Below, in pieces: positions 33,310 through 41,518 of a stretch of 64,000 bases of DNA. Origin of the DNA: Microlunatus lacustris (GTDB lineage: Bacteria > Actinomycetota > Actinomycetes > Propionibacteriales > Propionibacteriaceae); NCBI GenBank assembly GCA_039527025.1, contig BAAAJN010000004.1, positions 1 to 64,000 of the forward strand. Direction: 5' to 3'. The notes beneath the pieces are model-generated. The model saw only the letters and a program-made list of their open reading frames with translations, was not told the DNA's origin and made no database searches. A program made the translations under genes and the position numbers. Position 1 is the stretch's first letter; the number at the start of each line of letters is the position of its first letter.

Positions 33310-33886
33310 ACCACCCATCGTGCCTGGTGCCGGGGGCCCCGCCCTCCCGGCAGGGCCCGTCGTGCCGGCGAATCGGCCCGGGTCCAGCTGGGTGAGTGGC
33401 CATCGGTGCTCATCGGTGGCGGGACGACCCCCGCGGCTGAGCGCGGTCGCTGCCCGCCGGATCGACGGCGGTCGGGTAGCCCCCTCGAGGGCAGGAGGTT
33501 GCCGCGCGAGAACGCGGTGGCCACGGCCGCGGCGCGGTCGTCCACGCCGAGCTTCGCGCAGATGTGGAGGAGGTGGCTCTTGATCGTCGCTTCGCTGACG
33601 AACAGCTGGTTGGCCGCTCCACGGTTCGTGGACCCTCGGGCGATCAGCTCGAGCACCACCAGTTCCCGCCGCGACAACGACTCGGACACGGGCCGACGTA
33701 CCTGCCCCATGAGCCGTGCCGTGACCGCCGGAGCCAGCACCGCTCGGCCTCGGGCGGCAGCCTCCACGGCGCGGAACAGCTCTTCCTTCGTGGCGTCCTT
33801 CACGAGATAGCCTTGTGGCCCGGGCCTCGATCGCCGGCAAGACGTCCCGGTCGGTGTCGTGGTCTGCCGCGATTCCCCGAGCTCGC
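33306..33886 (-). pseudogene. NarL/LuxR-type response regulator, truncated and frameshifted
   Basis: The intact-looking part carries the end of a receiver domain (GYLVKDATKEELFRAVEAAARGRAVL) and a LuxR helix-turn-helix (LSRRELVVLELIARGSTNRGAANQLFVSEATIKSHLLHI, in two pieces). Just upstream, another frame gives DHDTDRDVLPAIEARA, the usual preceding receiver strand, so a frameshift lies near 33825. All earlier receiver sequence, including the phosphorylated Asp, is absent. It is replaced by the TetR fragment on the other strand. The C-terminus reads far past the usual end. It cannot be phosphorylated and is very likely dead. Confidence 0.75.
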
Positions 33887-34163
33887 CAACGCGCAGTTCT
33901 CGCACGGGAAGCTGCCCTACTTCGAGTCCGTGCGCGGCTACCTGCGGGCCGAGCACGAGGCGGGAACGGTGCAGGTCGACGACGTGGACCTCGCAGCCAC
34001 CCAGTTCCTGGGCATGACCCCCCACTACGTCTTCTGGCCGGCGCTCCTGGTGCCGGGCTGGGAGGTGAGCGCCGAACGCGTCGCTCAGGTGGTCGACGAG
34101 GCCGTGCGCACCACCGTCGCCCGGTACGCCACGACCGGGCCAGGGCCGTCGACCAGCGACTGA
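33870..34163 (+). pseudogene. TetR regulator C-terminal fragment
   Basis: The frame reads RFPELANAQFSHGKLPYFESVRGYL, then VDLAATQFLGMTPHYVFWPALLVPGWEVSAERVAQVVDEA, the C-terminal ligand domain of a TetR/AcrR protein. The N-terminal DNA-binding half is missing: the sequence before 33870 belongs to the LuxR fragment on the opposite strand. The junction between the two fragments is sharp, so a recombination or deletion joined them. Confidence 0.7.
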
Positions 34164-34231
34164 GGCCGCCCACGCGTGACGGCCATCGCCGCCCGAACTT
34201 GTCGGGCGGACGCCCGGCTGCCCAGCACTCC

Positions 34232-34651
34232 TCACGTCCGCCGGCACCGGCAGCCGACGGCTGGTTGCACCTCGACCTGGTAGGTGAGGTGCAACTCGTC
34301 ACCGGGCACGCCGCGGACGCCCCAGTTGCTGCGGGGCGTCTCCGTGATGGTGATCTCGACGTCCTGGGTGCGGAGGCCCACCGCCGACGTCGTCCGGAAG
34401 AGCTCGGAGATGAGGCGCTTCTTCGTGGCGGTGCTGCGGCCCTCGAACATCGAGACTTCGATGATCGTGTAGTCCTGGCTGCGGTCGGGCGGCGCGATGA
34501 AGCACTCCGGGTCCAGGGGGACGAACCGGTGGAAGCGTTTGGTCTCCGGGAGCTGGAGGGCGCTCACCGCGGCCTCGTGGACGGCGTCGGACAACGACGT
34601 GATCCGGGGTCGGAGGGCGGCGGCGTGCCCGTAGATGACGAACTGAGCCAT
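34232..34651 (-). CDS. Tautomerase-family protein
   Basis: This roughly 139-residue protein matches the Tautomerase_2-like family. It contains LSDAVHEAAVSALQLPETKRFHRFVPLDPECF, YTIIEVSMFEGRSTATKKRLISELF and DVEITITETPRSNWGVRG. Classical 4-oxalocrotonate tautomerases use an N-terminal Pro, but the chain here begins M-A-Q-F-V, so Pro-1 is absent. Activity may be altered or the fold used for something else. ATG 34651 gives the family-typical start; the longer frame is unlike protein. Confidence 0.8.
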   Translation of the reverse strand: MAQFVIYGHAAALRPRITSLSDAVHEAAVSALQLPETKRFHRFVPLDPECFIAPPDRSQDYTIIEVSMFEGRSTATKKRLISELFRTTSAVGLRTQDVEITITETPRSNWGVRGVPGDELHLTYQVEVQPAVGCRCRRT

Positions 34652-34841
34652 CGCGGCAGTCTGCCAGCCGATCCTCCGTGGGCTCACCGGTGGGCGGCAG
34701 AACGCTTGGCGGAACCGGCGTCGGACGGCCTGGAGGCCGTGGCGGCACTTCCTGGGGTCAGCCGTGAGGTCGGCAGATCCTGCGCGGCTGGCGCGCTCTC
34801 GCTCATCGGCCCAGGTGCCCGCCCGTCCTGACGTGAGGCGG

Positions 34842-35453
34842 TCAACGGGTCGAGGCGAGTTGTTGCCAGCGTTCGTCCGGTCCGAGGGCGAGGAACGGGA
34901 CGGCGTCCGGATCGGGTGGAGTTCTGTCCAGCAGGCCGGCGACCTCAGCCTCGGTCCGTCCCCAGACAGCGGTCCGTCCAGAGGCCGGGTCGGACAGCCG
35001 TGGTCGGCATCCGGCGCTGCCTCGTCCGACCACGCCGTCGTCGAAGGCGAGCAGTTCGAGGTGGGCCCATCCCGGCTCCCCGTCCTGCTGGTCGTCCCAC
35101 CAGGTCCCGATCAGCAGGTACTGGTGGTCACGCGCGGCGGCAGCGGCGTCGTGCCGTCGGTGGGTGCCTCCGAAGGTCTCCGCGGGGGGCGGAGCGGGCG
35201 CCTGCTCTCGAGACCACAGCGTGCGCTCTCGGCGCAGCCGTACGCCCTCGCTGCCGTTCTGCTCCAGCTCACCCACGCCGCGGAGCACGACGGCGTGGTC
35301 GCCGTACGTCACCCAGTCCTCCAGGGTGCTGCTGGGGAAGGCCCTCGACGCCGAAGCCGGTTCCTCGCAGGGACTGCGGGAGGAGCCGGGAGTGGCGCAC
35401 CCGCTACCGGCCAGGAGGCCGAGGCTGATCACCGCCACCGTGAACCGTCGCAC
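34842..35453 (-). CDS. Probable secreted lipoprotein
   Basis: This 203-residue protein has a signal peptide of the lipoprotein type. MRRFTVAVISLGLLAGSGC gives a basic start, a hydrophobic core and a Cys in a lipobox-like GSGC, although the -3 residue is Gly rather than Leu. The mature region is polar and Pro/Gly/Arg-rich, with YLLIGTWWDDQQDGE, and shows no recognised domain. It probably faces the outside of the membrane. Function is unknown. Confidence 0.6.
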   Translation of the reverse strand: MRRFTVAVISLGLLAGSGCATPGSSRSPCEEPASASRAFPSSTLEDWVTYGDHAVVLRGVGELEQNGSEGVRLRRERTLWSREQAPAPPPAETFGGTHRRHDAAAAARDHQYLLIGTWWDDQQDGEPGWAHLELLAFDDGVVGRGSAGCRPRLSDPASGRTAVWGRTEAEVAGLLDRTPPDPDAVPFLALGPDERWQQLASTR

Positions 35454-35497
35454 AGCTCAGCCTCCTCTCCCATGCCACCCGAGCGGGTCGGGCGCTG

Positions 35498-36433
35498 TCA
35501 GCGGTGAGCAGTCCCGCCGAGACCGTCGCGCAACTCGGTCAGGGCGCGCGAGAGCGTGATGGCCGGCCTCCAGCCCCAGCCCCGTGCCCGATCGGCCCGG
35601 ATCTGACCCGTCCAGGCTGGCATCTCGTCGTCCCAGGCCGGGGTGAGCCCGAGGGCCTGGCAGACCGTCCCGACGTAGTCCCGCGCCGTTGCCGGCTCGC
35701 CGACGGCGTTGACCGGGGTGCAGCCGCCCGCCATGGGTCCTGCGGAACCGTCGCTCGCCTCGGCGACCTGACCGGTGGCGAGGTCGGCCACCAGCGCTGC
35801 GAGGTCGTCGACGTGCACCCAGGCGAAGCTGCGAGCCGGGTTCGTGCGGCGCTGCTGCTCATCGTCGCGGATGTCGGCTGGGCGCAAGGTGTTCCACACC
35901 GACGTCTCTCCCGGTCCGAGGATGGCCGGTGGCCGGACCAGCACCCGGGTGATGCCGCCGACCTCCGCCAGGGCCGCGTCGGTGTCGCGCTTGGTGACTG
36001 CGTAGTCGTCGGCGTCGTCGTCCACCAGGGCCGACGTCTCGTCCACGTCGCCCCGTCCCGGGCTGCGGTCGTACACGGCGCAGGTGGAGACGTGCACGAA
36101 CCTGGCCACGCCGGCGTCCCGGGCGGCCCGAGCCAGCAGCGGGGTGCCCTCCACGGCCACCCGCTGCTGCGTCGCGCGGTCGGAACCCATCGGGTGGACC
36201 GTGGTGACGACCGCCTCCGCGCCCGAGACGACAGACGCAGCGAAGGTGGGGTCGGCGAAGTCGCCGACGTGCTCGACCAGCCCGTCGATGACAGGGGCGG
36301 TCCCCGCGCGGCGCACGACAGCGCGCACGGTGCCGCCGCGTTCGGCCACGGCCGCGCACACCCGGGACCCCACCAACCCGTTCGCACCCGTCACGACGAC
36401 GACTGGGCCGGACCTTGCTGAGGAAGACGTCAT
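35498..36433 (-). CDS. NAD-dependent epimerase/dehydratase family protein
   Basis: This 311-residue extended SDR has VVVVTGANGLVGSRV (GxxGxxG at the N-terminus), the FVHVSTCAVYDRSPG segment with Ser/Thr and Tyr, and YAVTKRDTDAAL with the catalytic YxxxK. The SFAWVHVDDLAALVADLA block is typical of epimerases. It probably acts on a nucleotide sugar or a carbonyl substrate with NAD(P). The start at 36433 is preceded by AAGACGTCATGG with only a weak ribosome site. It is a stand-alone gene divergent from the DUF1330 gene. Confidence 0.88.
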   Translation of the reverse strand: MTSSSARSGPVVVVTGANGLVGSRVCAAVAERGGTVRAVVRRAGTAPVIDGLVEHVGDFADPTFAASVVSGAEAVVTTVHPMGSDRATQQRVAVEGTPLLARAARDAGVARFVHVSTCAVYDRSPGRGDVDETSALVDDDADDYAVTKRDTDAALAEVGGITRVLVRPPAILGPGETSVWNTLRPADIRDDEQQRRTNPARSFAWVHVDDLAALVADLATGQVAEASDGSAGPMAGGCTPVNAVGEPATARDYVGTVCQALGLTPAWDDEMPAWTGQIRADRARGWGWRPAITLSRALTELRDGLGGTAHR

Positions 36434-36491
36434 GGCGTCAGCCTGCCACGCTGCCTCCTGGGCGGCGACAGTCCCGACGAGCGCGGCCCTG

Positions 36492-36516
36492 GTGCGGGAT
36501 GCACGCAGGAGCCGAC
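36492..36516. repeat. Copy of a short dispersed repeat
   Basis: GTGCGGGATGCACGCAGGAG followed by CCGAC. Similar elements start at 57781, 57811 and 62351 (consensus GTGCGGGANGCACGCAGGAG). It lies in the 157-base gap between the epimerase and DUF1330 starts. Confidence 0.4.
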
Positions 36517-36590
36517 GGTTCTGCAGGGCATCGACGAGCGCGGTGAGCGGACTTGGCGCCGATCCGGCAGGCACCGGACACAATGGCCGC

Positions 36591-36878
36591 ATGACCGCGT
36601 ACTGGATCAGCGTGTACCAGGAAGTCTTCGACCAGGACAAGGTCGACGCGTACGCGCGGCTTGCTCGACCTGCGCTGGAGGCGGCAGGCGGGACCTTCGT
36701 CGCTCGCGGACTGCCCGAGCAGACGTACGAGGCCGGCGAGACGACCCGCACGGTGCTCATCGCCTTCGAGTCCGTCGAGGCAGCCCGCGCCGCTCACGAC
36801 AGCCCCGCCTACCAGGAGGCCCTGGCCGCCCTCGACGGCGGCGCCCGGCGCGACATGCGCATCATGGCCGCGCTCTAG
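36591..36878 (+). CDS. DUF1330 family protein
   Basis: This 95-residue protein reads TAYWISVYQEVFDQDKVDAYARLARPALEAAGGTFVARG over its first part and ALIAFESVEAARAAHDSPAYQEAL over its second. This is the ferredoxin-like DUF1330/EthD-like pattern. The role of this family is unknown. ATG 36591 follows a short leader. Its end overlaps the broken alpha/beta hydrolase on the other strand by 17 bases. Confidence 0.85.
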   Translation: MTAYWISVYQEVFDQDKVDAYARLARPALEAAGGTFVARGLPEQTYEAGETTRTVLIAFESVEAARAAHDSPAYQEALAALDGGARRDMRIMAAL

Positions 36879-37300
36879 CCACGGGAGCAGCCGACACTCG
36901 TGCCGGACGCAGCGCCTCGGACACCGCCTCTGGAGCGTCCTGGGTGACGACATGTCCGGCACCGGGAACCACGATCTCGTCCACTCCCTCGGCTGCGGCC
37001 CACCGGGCCATCGCGGTTGCGAAGTTCCCCGTGCGGTCCTGCTCACCTCGTAGCAGGAGGAGCAGAACCGGGGTCCGGTAGGCCGGACCAGGGGTGACGA
37101 GCTCGGTCGTCGCTCTCCCGGCGGAGAGAAAGTCTGCTCGGGGCATCGCCGCGAAGGCTCGGGTGAGGTCGTCGCGGGCGCCGCCGCAGACGGCCCAGGC
37201 CTCGACCACCCTGCGACGCAGCGTCCGGGCGGGGGAGGATGCGGAGCGCCGGTCCGGCGGCGGCCAGCGCGAGCCGTTCGACGCGCGCCCCGGCCGTCCT
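36862..37300 (-). pseudogene. Alpha/beta hydrolase remnant
   Basis: The downstream frame reads RDDLTRAFAAMPRADFLSAGRATTELV, then TPVLLLLLRGEQDRTGNFATAMARW and VVPGAGHVVTQDAPEAV, the C-terminal half of an alpha/beta hydrolase with its acid and His. The preceding elbow region lies in another frame (ARVERLALAAAGPALRILP), so a shift separates them near 37210-37230. The nucleophile-Ser motif and N-terminus are missing. It is not a functional gene. Confidence 0.65.
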
Positions 37301-37349
37301 TGCGGGACGCCCGCGGTAGCCGACGGTCCATCGAAACCTGATGTCGTCG

Positions 37350-37841
37350 CTACCGGAGCTGCTTGGTGAACATGAGTTCAGGATCGTCGTTGAGCAGGAT
37401 CTCGGTGCCTGGGGGGACGGGTGCTCCGGCTATGACGACACCAGCCCCGTCGGGTAGGTAGCCACGCCGCACGTACATCCGCTGGGCGGTGCCGTAGTCG
37501 GAGTAGAGGCCGACACCGAGTCCGACGACGTCGGAGATCTTGGCGACGCGGCGCTCAGCCTCGTCCATGAGAGCCGTCCCGATGCCTGCCCGTTGCCAGC
37601 TGCGCAGCACGTTGAAGTCGGCGATCTCAGGGATTCCGGCCTCCGCGAAGGGCGGGTAGGACGACTGCGGCTCGATGAGCAGGTATCCCGCCAGGTGCGA
37701 GTCGACCGAGGCGACCACCATGTCGAGCGTTCCCCCAGCGACCCGCCGGGCGTAGGTCTCGAACAGCTCGCGGGGTTTCGGCCAGGCGGCGAACGCGCTG
37801 GCGAGCGGATCGACGTCCTCGGCGCGAACCGTTCTCGTCAT
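37350..37841 (-). CDS. GNAT family N-acetyltransferase
   Basis: This roughly 163-residue protein has the GNAT pattern. FNVLRSWQRAGIGTALMDEAERRVA is motif A, with Q-R-A-G-I-G-T-A. YGTAQRMYVRRGYLPDGAGVV is the late motif. The N-terminus MTRTVRAEDVDPLASAFA is a usual GNAT opening. A longer upstream frame runs through a GGTGCC hexamer repeat (37929-37953) and is unlikely to be coding. The acceptor is unknown. Confidence 0.88.
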   Translation of the reverse strand: MTRTVRAEDVDPLASAFAAWPKPRELFETYARRVAGGTLDMVVASVDSHLAGYLLIEPQSSYPPFAEAGIPEIADFNVLRSWQRAGIGTALMDEAERRVAKISDVVGLGVGLYSDYGTAQRMYVRRGYLPDGAGVVIAGAPVPPGTEILLNDDPELMFTKQLR

Positions 37842-37928
37842 CACGTCCACCGGCCGGAACCTGTCGTCGGGCACGACGTCGAGACCATCCCTGGGAGGTC
37901 TCGGCCGCTCCATGCCTGCCAGTGCTGG

Positions 37929-37953
37929 CCGGTGCCGGTGCCGGTGCCGGTGA
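37929..37953. repeat. GGTGCC hexamer tandem repeat
   Basis: About four copies of GGTGCC lie just upstream of the acetyltransferase gene. No function is apparent. Confidence 0.55.
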
Positions 37954-38248
37954 AGGTAGGGGAGGCCGGGTCGATCCTCAGCAGGCGAGCCGCACCCGCA
38001 GACGTCCTGAGCCAGGTGCGAGGTCGCTGCCGTCGGTGCGTGTCCACTTGGCATGGTCCTCGATCGGGCTCAGCGGGTAGCGGTGGTTGGCGGTGGAACG
38101 CTGGGGGCCACCACCTGGATCAAGCCCGGCAGCGCGGACGGTCTCGATCAGACCCCGGAGAAGGGTGGCGACCAGCCTTGTCCCCCCGTGTCCGGGAGGG
38201 CAAGTCAGACGCGCGCATCCCGCTGGACCGCACCACCATCATCGGGGT

Positions 38249-38917
38249 ATGACCGAGACTCGTGACTACCAGGACTGGCATCGCCGCTATGACGACCCGA
38301 ACTCTGGCTTGTCCTGGCGGCTGCAGGGGGTTCGTCGCCACGTCGAGGACGCTCTCGACCAACGGGCGGGTGGTGTCCGTCTCGTCAGCGTCTGCTCGGG
38401 CGACGGCCGGGATGTGTTGGGGGTCCTCGCCCGGCGAAGTGACGCAGATCGGGTATCGGCGGTGTTGCTGGAGCTGCACCCAGATCTGGCGCAGCAGGCC
38501 CGCGACGCCGCAGCCGCGGCCGGGCTGGCGCAGGTCGAGGTGCGCACGGTCGACGCCAGCAGTGTGGACGCCTACGCCGGCGCGGTCCCGGCCGACATCG
38601 TGTTGCTGGTAGGCATCTTCGGCAACATCGCCGATGCCGATGTCTGGCAGATGATCGCCTTCTCCCCAGAGCTGTGTCGCCCTGGTGCCGCGCTCGTCTG
38701 GTCACGGGGCCGCAGGTTCAGCCGCGATCTGCCCGGGGTGACTGCCGGCGACATCAACGACGAGGTGCGTGCACGCTTTGCAGCGGCTGGTTTTGAGGAG
38801 CTGGCCTACGAGACGCATGAGGGCGGCGGGCGACCCGCTCTCGGGTTGCTCCGCTACGTGGGCGCGCCGGCCGACCTGCGATCCGGGCCGTCGGCCCTCT
38901 TCACTTTCCTGCGGTAG
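38249..38917 (+). CDS. SAM-dependent methyltransferase-like protein
   Basis: This 222-residue protein has a Rossmann-like core. VRLVSVCSGDGRDVLGVLARR is motif I (S-G-D-G-R), VSAVLLELHPDLAQQARDAA is the acidic strand 2, and VPADIVLLVGIFGNIADADVW is the motif IV region. It resembles class I methyltransferases, but the acceptor is unknown. The start has TATG with no strong Shine-Dalgarno. The gene is followed by a small Cys-containing protein 123 bases later. Confidence 0.82.
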   Translation: MTETRDYQDWHRRYDDPNSGLSWRLQGVRRHVEDALDQRAGGVRLVSVCSGDGRDVLGVLARRSDADRVSAVLLELHPDLAQQARDAAAAAGLAQVEVRTVDASSVDAYAGAVPADIVLLVGIFGNIADADVWQMIAFSPELCRPGAALVWSRGRRFSRDLPGVTAGDINDEVRARFAAAGFEELAYETHEGGGRPALGLLRYVGAPADLRSGPSALFTFLR

Positions 38918-39040
38918 GTGGTGGACGGGCCAGGTCAGGTCGACCTCGAGCCGCCCGGGAGCAGCTGCTGGCCGACCCTCAAGCCCGGGCAGCTCAAGAT
39001 TCCTCTGGTCAGGAAGCCGACGGGGGAGGAGGATGCGGCC

Positions 39041-39247
39041 ATGAACCTCGCGTGTGCGGTGGGCCGCCACCGGTGGGTGACGCGGCAGGGAAAGAGCGAG
39101 TTGGGTGAGCGCGTGACCTACCAGCAGTGCGAACGGTGCCGCCACTACCCCAGGACCAGCAGCTCGGGGCAGCGCGAAGGTCTGAGATGGGAGCCTCGCC
39201 CGCCGGAGTACCAGGGCGGCTCAGGAGGCGTTGGATCCGGCCAGTAG
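39041..39247 (+). CDS. Small zinc-ribbon-like protein
   Basis: This 68-residue protein reads MNLACAVGRHRWVTRQGKSELGER, then YQQCERCRHYPRTSS. A CxxC pair with the upstream Cys/His suggests a small metal-binding knuckle, as in many short actinobacterial and phage-related proteins of unknown role. It has a strong GGGGAGGAGG ribosome site 7-8 bases upstream, which supports a real gene. Confidence 0.65.
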   Translation: MNLACAVGRHRWVTRQGKSELGERVTYQQCERCRHYPRTSSSGQREGLRWEPRPPEYQGGSGGVGSGQ

Positions 39248-39818
39248 CCCTGGGCGCACCGGTCGTGGGCACGACCGGTGGTCCTGACGGTGACGGGTCG
39301 GAGCTGCCCCTCGGCGTACGGTACAACCCCTGTCAGGGGCAGGATCCTCGTCGACAGCGACCAGCTGGCCTCCGGAACTGTCCACCGACGCGGCCGCCCA
39401 CCGGCAGCAGGCTCGTCCGGCACCTGGCTGGGTGTGCCTCCAGCCGCTGCTCGCGTGTGGACCGCGCTCCACGCAGCTCTGGCTCCCGCCGCTGATGTGG
39501 ATCCGATGAGGCGGCCGGGCTCGGTGGAAGGGCTCAGCGCAGCGCGTCCAGGTCGTCAAGGGCGCTGGTCACGATGCATCGCGTGGTCACCGATCTCTCG
39601 CCATCGGCGGAGCCTGCCAGGTAACCAGGCCGTGATCCCGGTACTGCCGGCCACCCTGCTCACCGACTGGGTCCAAGTCGCGACACCAGAGCCGTCCACC
39701 GTGAGCCGACCGACGGGGTGGATCAGGCTCAGGAGAAGGCAGCCACACCCCTTCCGGACCCGGACGTCGCCTGAACCGCTCGCTGCGCCGCGTCGCTGGG
39801 CACGCGTGCCAGGATCGG
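39248..39818. other. Gene-free stretch
   Basis: About 570 bases carry several shadow frames but none with a plausible fold or ribosome site. I see no RNA hairpin beyond what is normal for this base composition. Confidence 0.45.
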
Positions 39819-41324
39819 GTGGTGACTTCGACGACAGGCCGGGCGGCTCGCGCGGTGTCCCTCGGGCCGTACACCGCTGCAGGCCTCGTCTTCTTCTCCT
39901 CGGCCGGGGTGCTCGTGGTGGAGATCGTCGCCCTGCGGCTGCTCGCGCCGTACTTCGGGCTCACCCTGGAGACCAGCACGATGGTGATCGCCATCGCGCT
40001 GGCGGCGATCGCGTCGGGATCGTGGACCGGCGGGCGCCTCGCTGACCAGGTGCCACCGCTGAGCCTCGTCGGGCCGCTGCTGGCGGTGTCGGGAGCGGTC
40101 GTCGCGCTGACGCCGGCCCTCGTCCGGCTCACGACGGCCTCCGGCTCCACCTTCCTGCTCACCGTGGTGGCCGCGCTGATGATCTTCATCCCCGGCGCGC
40201 TGCTGGCTGCGGTGACCCCCCTGATCACGAAGCTCTCGCTGCACAGCCTGGAGTACACGGGCACCGTGGTCGGCCGGCTGTCCGGGATCTCGACGGCGGG
40301 TTCGATCGTCGGCACGGTGGTCACCGGTTTCGTGCTCATCTCGCGGGTTCCGGTGAGCGGCATCATGATCGGGCTCGGGCTGGCCCTGGTCGCGGTCGCC
40401 GTCGCCCTCATGGGGCTGAGCCGCCGACGAATCGTGGTGCTGCCCGTCGCGGCGCTCGTCCTGGGTGGCGCCGTCGTCGCGACGGTCCCGAGCGGGTGTG
40501 ACCTGGAAACGGCATACCACTGCGCCGACATCCGGTCCGACCCCGCACGGAGCAGCGGTCGGACGCTGGTGCTGGACGGAGCATCCCACTCCTACGTCGA
40601 CCTGGACGACCCCACCCACCTCGAGTACGACTACGTGCGCGGCGTCGTGGCGACGATCGACGGTGCCTTTCCCCCCGAGGTCGCGCTCCGGGCTCACCAC
40701 CTGGGCGGTGGAGGTCTGACGGTGCCGCACCACCTGGCCGCCACCCGGCCGGGCACGCGCAGCACGGTCAGCGAGATCGATCCGGGCGTGCTGCGGCTCA
40801 ACCGCGAGCGCCTGGGCCGGGATCCCGAGGACGGGATCGAGCTGACCGTCGAGGACGCGCGGCTGGGCCTGGGCCGTCTGGGGTCGGACAGCGTCGACGT
40901 GGTGGTTGGTGATGCGTTCGGCGGCGTGAGCGTGCCGTGGCACCTGACCACCAGGGAGACGGTGGCGGAGATCGAGCGTGTGCTCGACGACGACGGCCTC
41001 TACGTGCTCAACGTGATCGACTCCGGCTCGCTGGCCTTCGCCCGGGCTGAGGCGGCGACGCTCGCCGGCGTGTTCGAGCACGTCGCTGTCGCCTCCGAGC
41101 CGGCGGTGGTCGACCGGGCCAACGGTCTCGGCGGGGCCAACGTCGTCCTGGCCGCGGCCAACCGGCCGTTCGACGTAGAGGCTGTCGCGGCGCGGCTCCA
41201 GCAGCTGGGGACCGAGTGGTCGGTGGTCACGGGAGAGCCGGCAGCGAAGTGGTGGGGGGACGCCGTCAGCCTCACCGATGACTACGCGCCCGTCGACCAG
41301 CTGATGGACCCGTACGGCGCCTGA
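39819..41324 (+). CDS. Membrane-bound spermidine synthase-like protein
   Basis: This 501-residue protein is of the fused class. Residues 1-220 have about seven membrane segments (SAGVLVVEIVALRLLAPYFG, then ALAAIASGSWTGGRLAD). Residues about 250-490 are a spermidine-synthase-like Rossmann domain with LVLDGASHSYVDLDDP, HHLGGGGLTVPHHLAATRPG, VSEIDPGVLRLNRERLG and VVVGDAFGGVSVPWHL. This class is widespread in actinobacteria and its true substrate is mostly unknown; it may transfer aminopropyl or methyl groups. GTG 39819 or 39822 is the start. Confidence 0.88.
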   Translation: MVTSTTGRAARAVSLGPYTAAGLVFFSSAGVLVVEIVALRLLAPYFGLTLETSTMVIAIALAAIASGSWTGGRLADQVPPLSLVGPLLAVSGAVVALTPALVRLTTASGSTFLLTVVAALMIFIPGALLAAVTPLITKLSLHSLEYTGTVVGRLSGISTAGSIVGTVVTGFVLISRVPVSGIMIGLGLALVAVAVALMGLSRRRIVVLPVAALVLGGAVVATVPSGCDLETAYHCADIRSDPARSSGRTLVLDGASHSYVDLDDPTHLEYDYVRGVVATIDGAFPPEVALRAHHLGGGGLTVPHHLAATRPGTRSTVSEIDPGVLRLNRERLGRDPEDGIELTVEDARLGLGRLGSDSVDVVVGDAFGGVSVPWHLTTRETVAEIERVLDDDGLYVLNVIDSGSLAFARAEAATLAGVFEHVAVASEPAVVDRANGLGGANVVLAAANRPFDVEAVAARLQQLGTEWSVVTGEPAAKWWGDAVSLTDDYAPVDQLMDPYGA

Positions 41325-41518
41325 CCCTCCGCGCAGCGGCAGGGGAGTCCCCGATCCAGCGCAGGAGCCGACTGGCACCGACGCACCTGCCGGGCCGTCA
41401 GTCGGCTCGGTCGCCGCGGCATGGTGGTGAGGGCGCGACCTGCAAGGTGATCGGGAGGCCCCGGCCGCCTGTCGTCCTGGTCCAGGAAGGAGCACGGCGG
41501 TTGCCACGCCGGGCCGGC

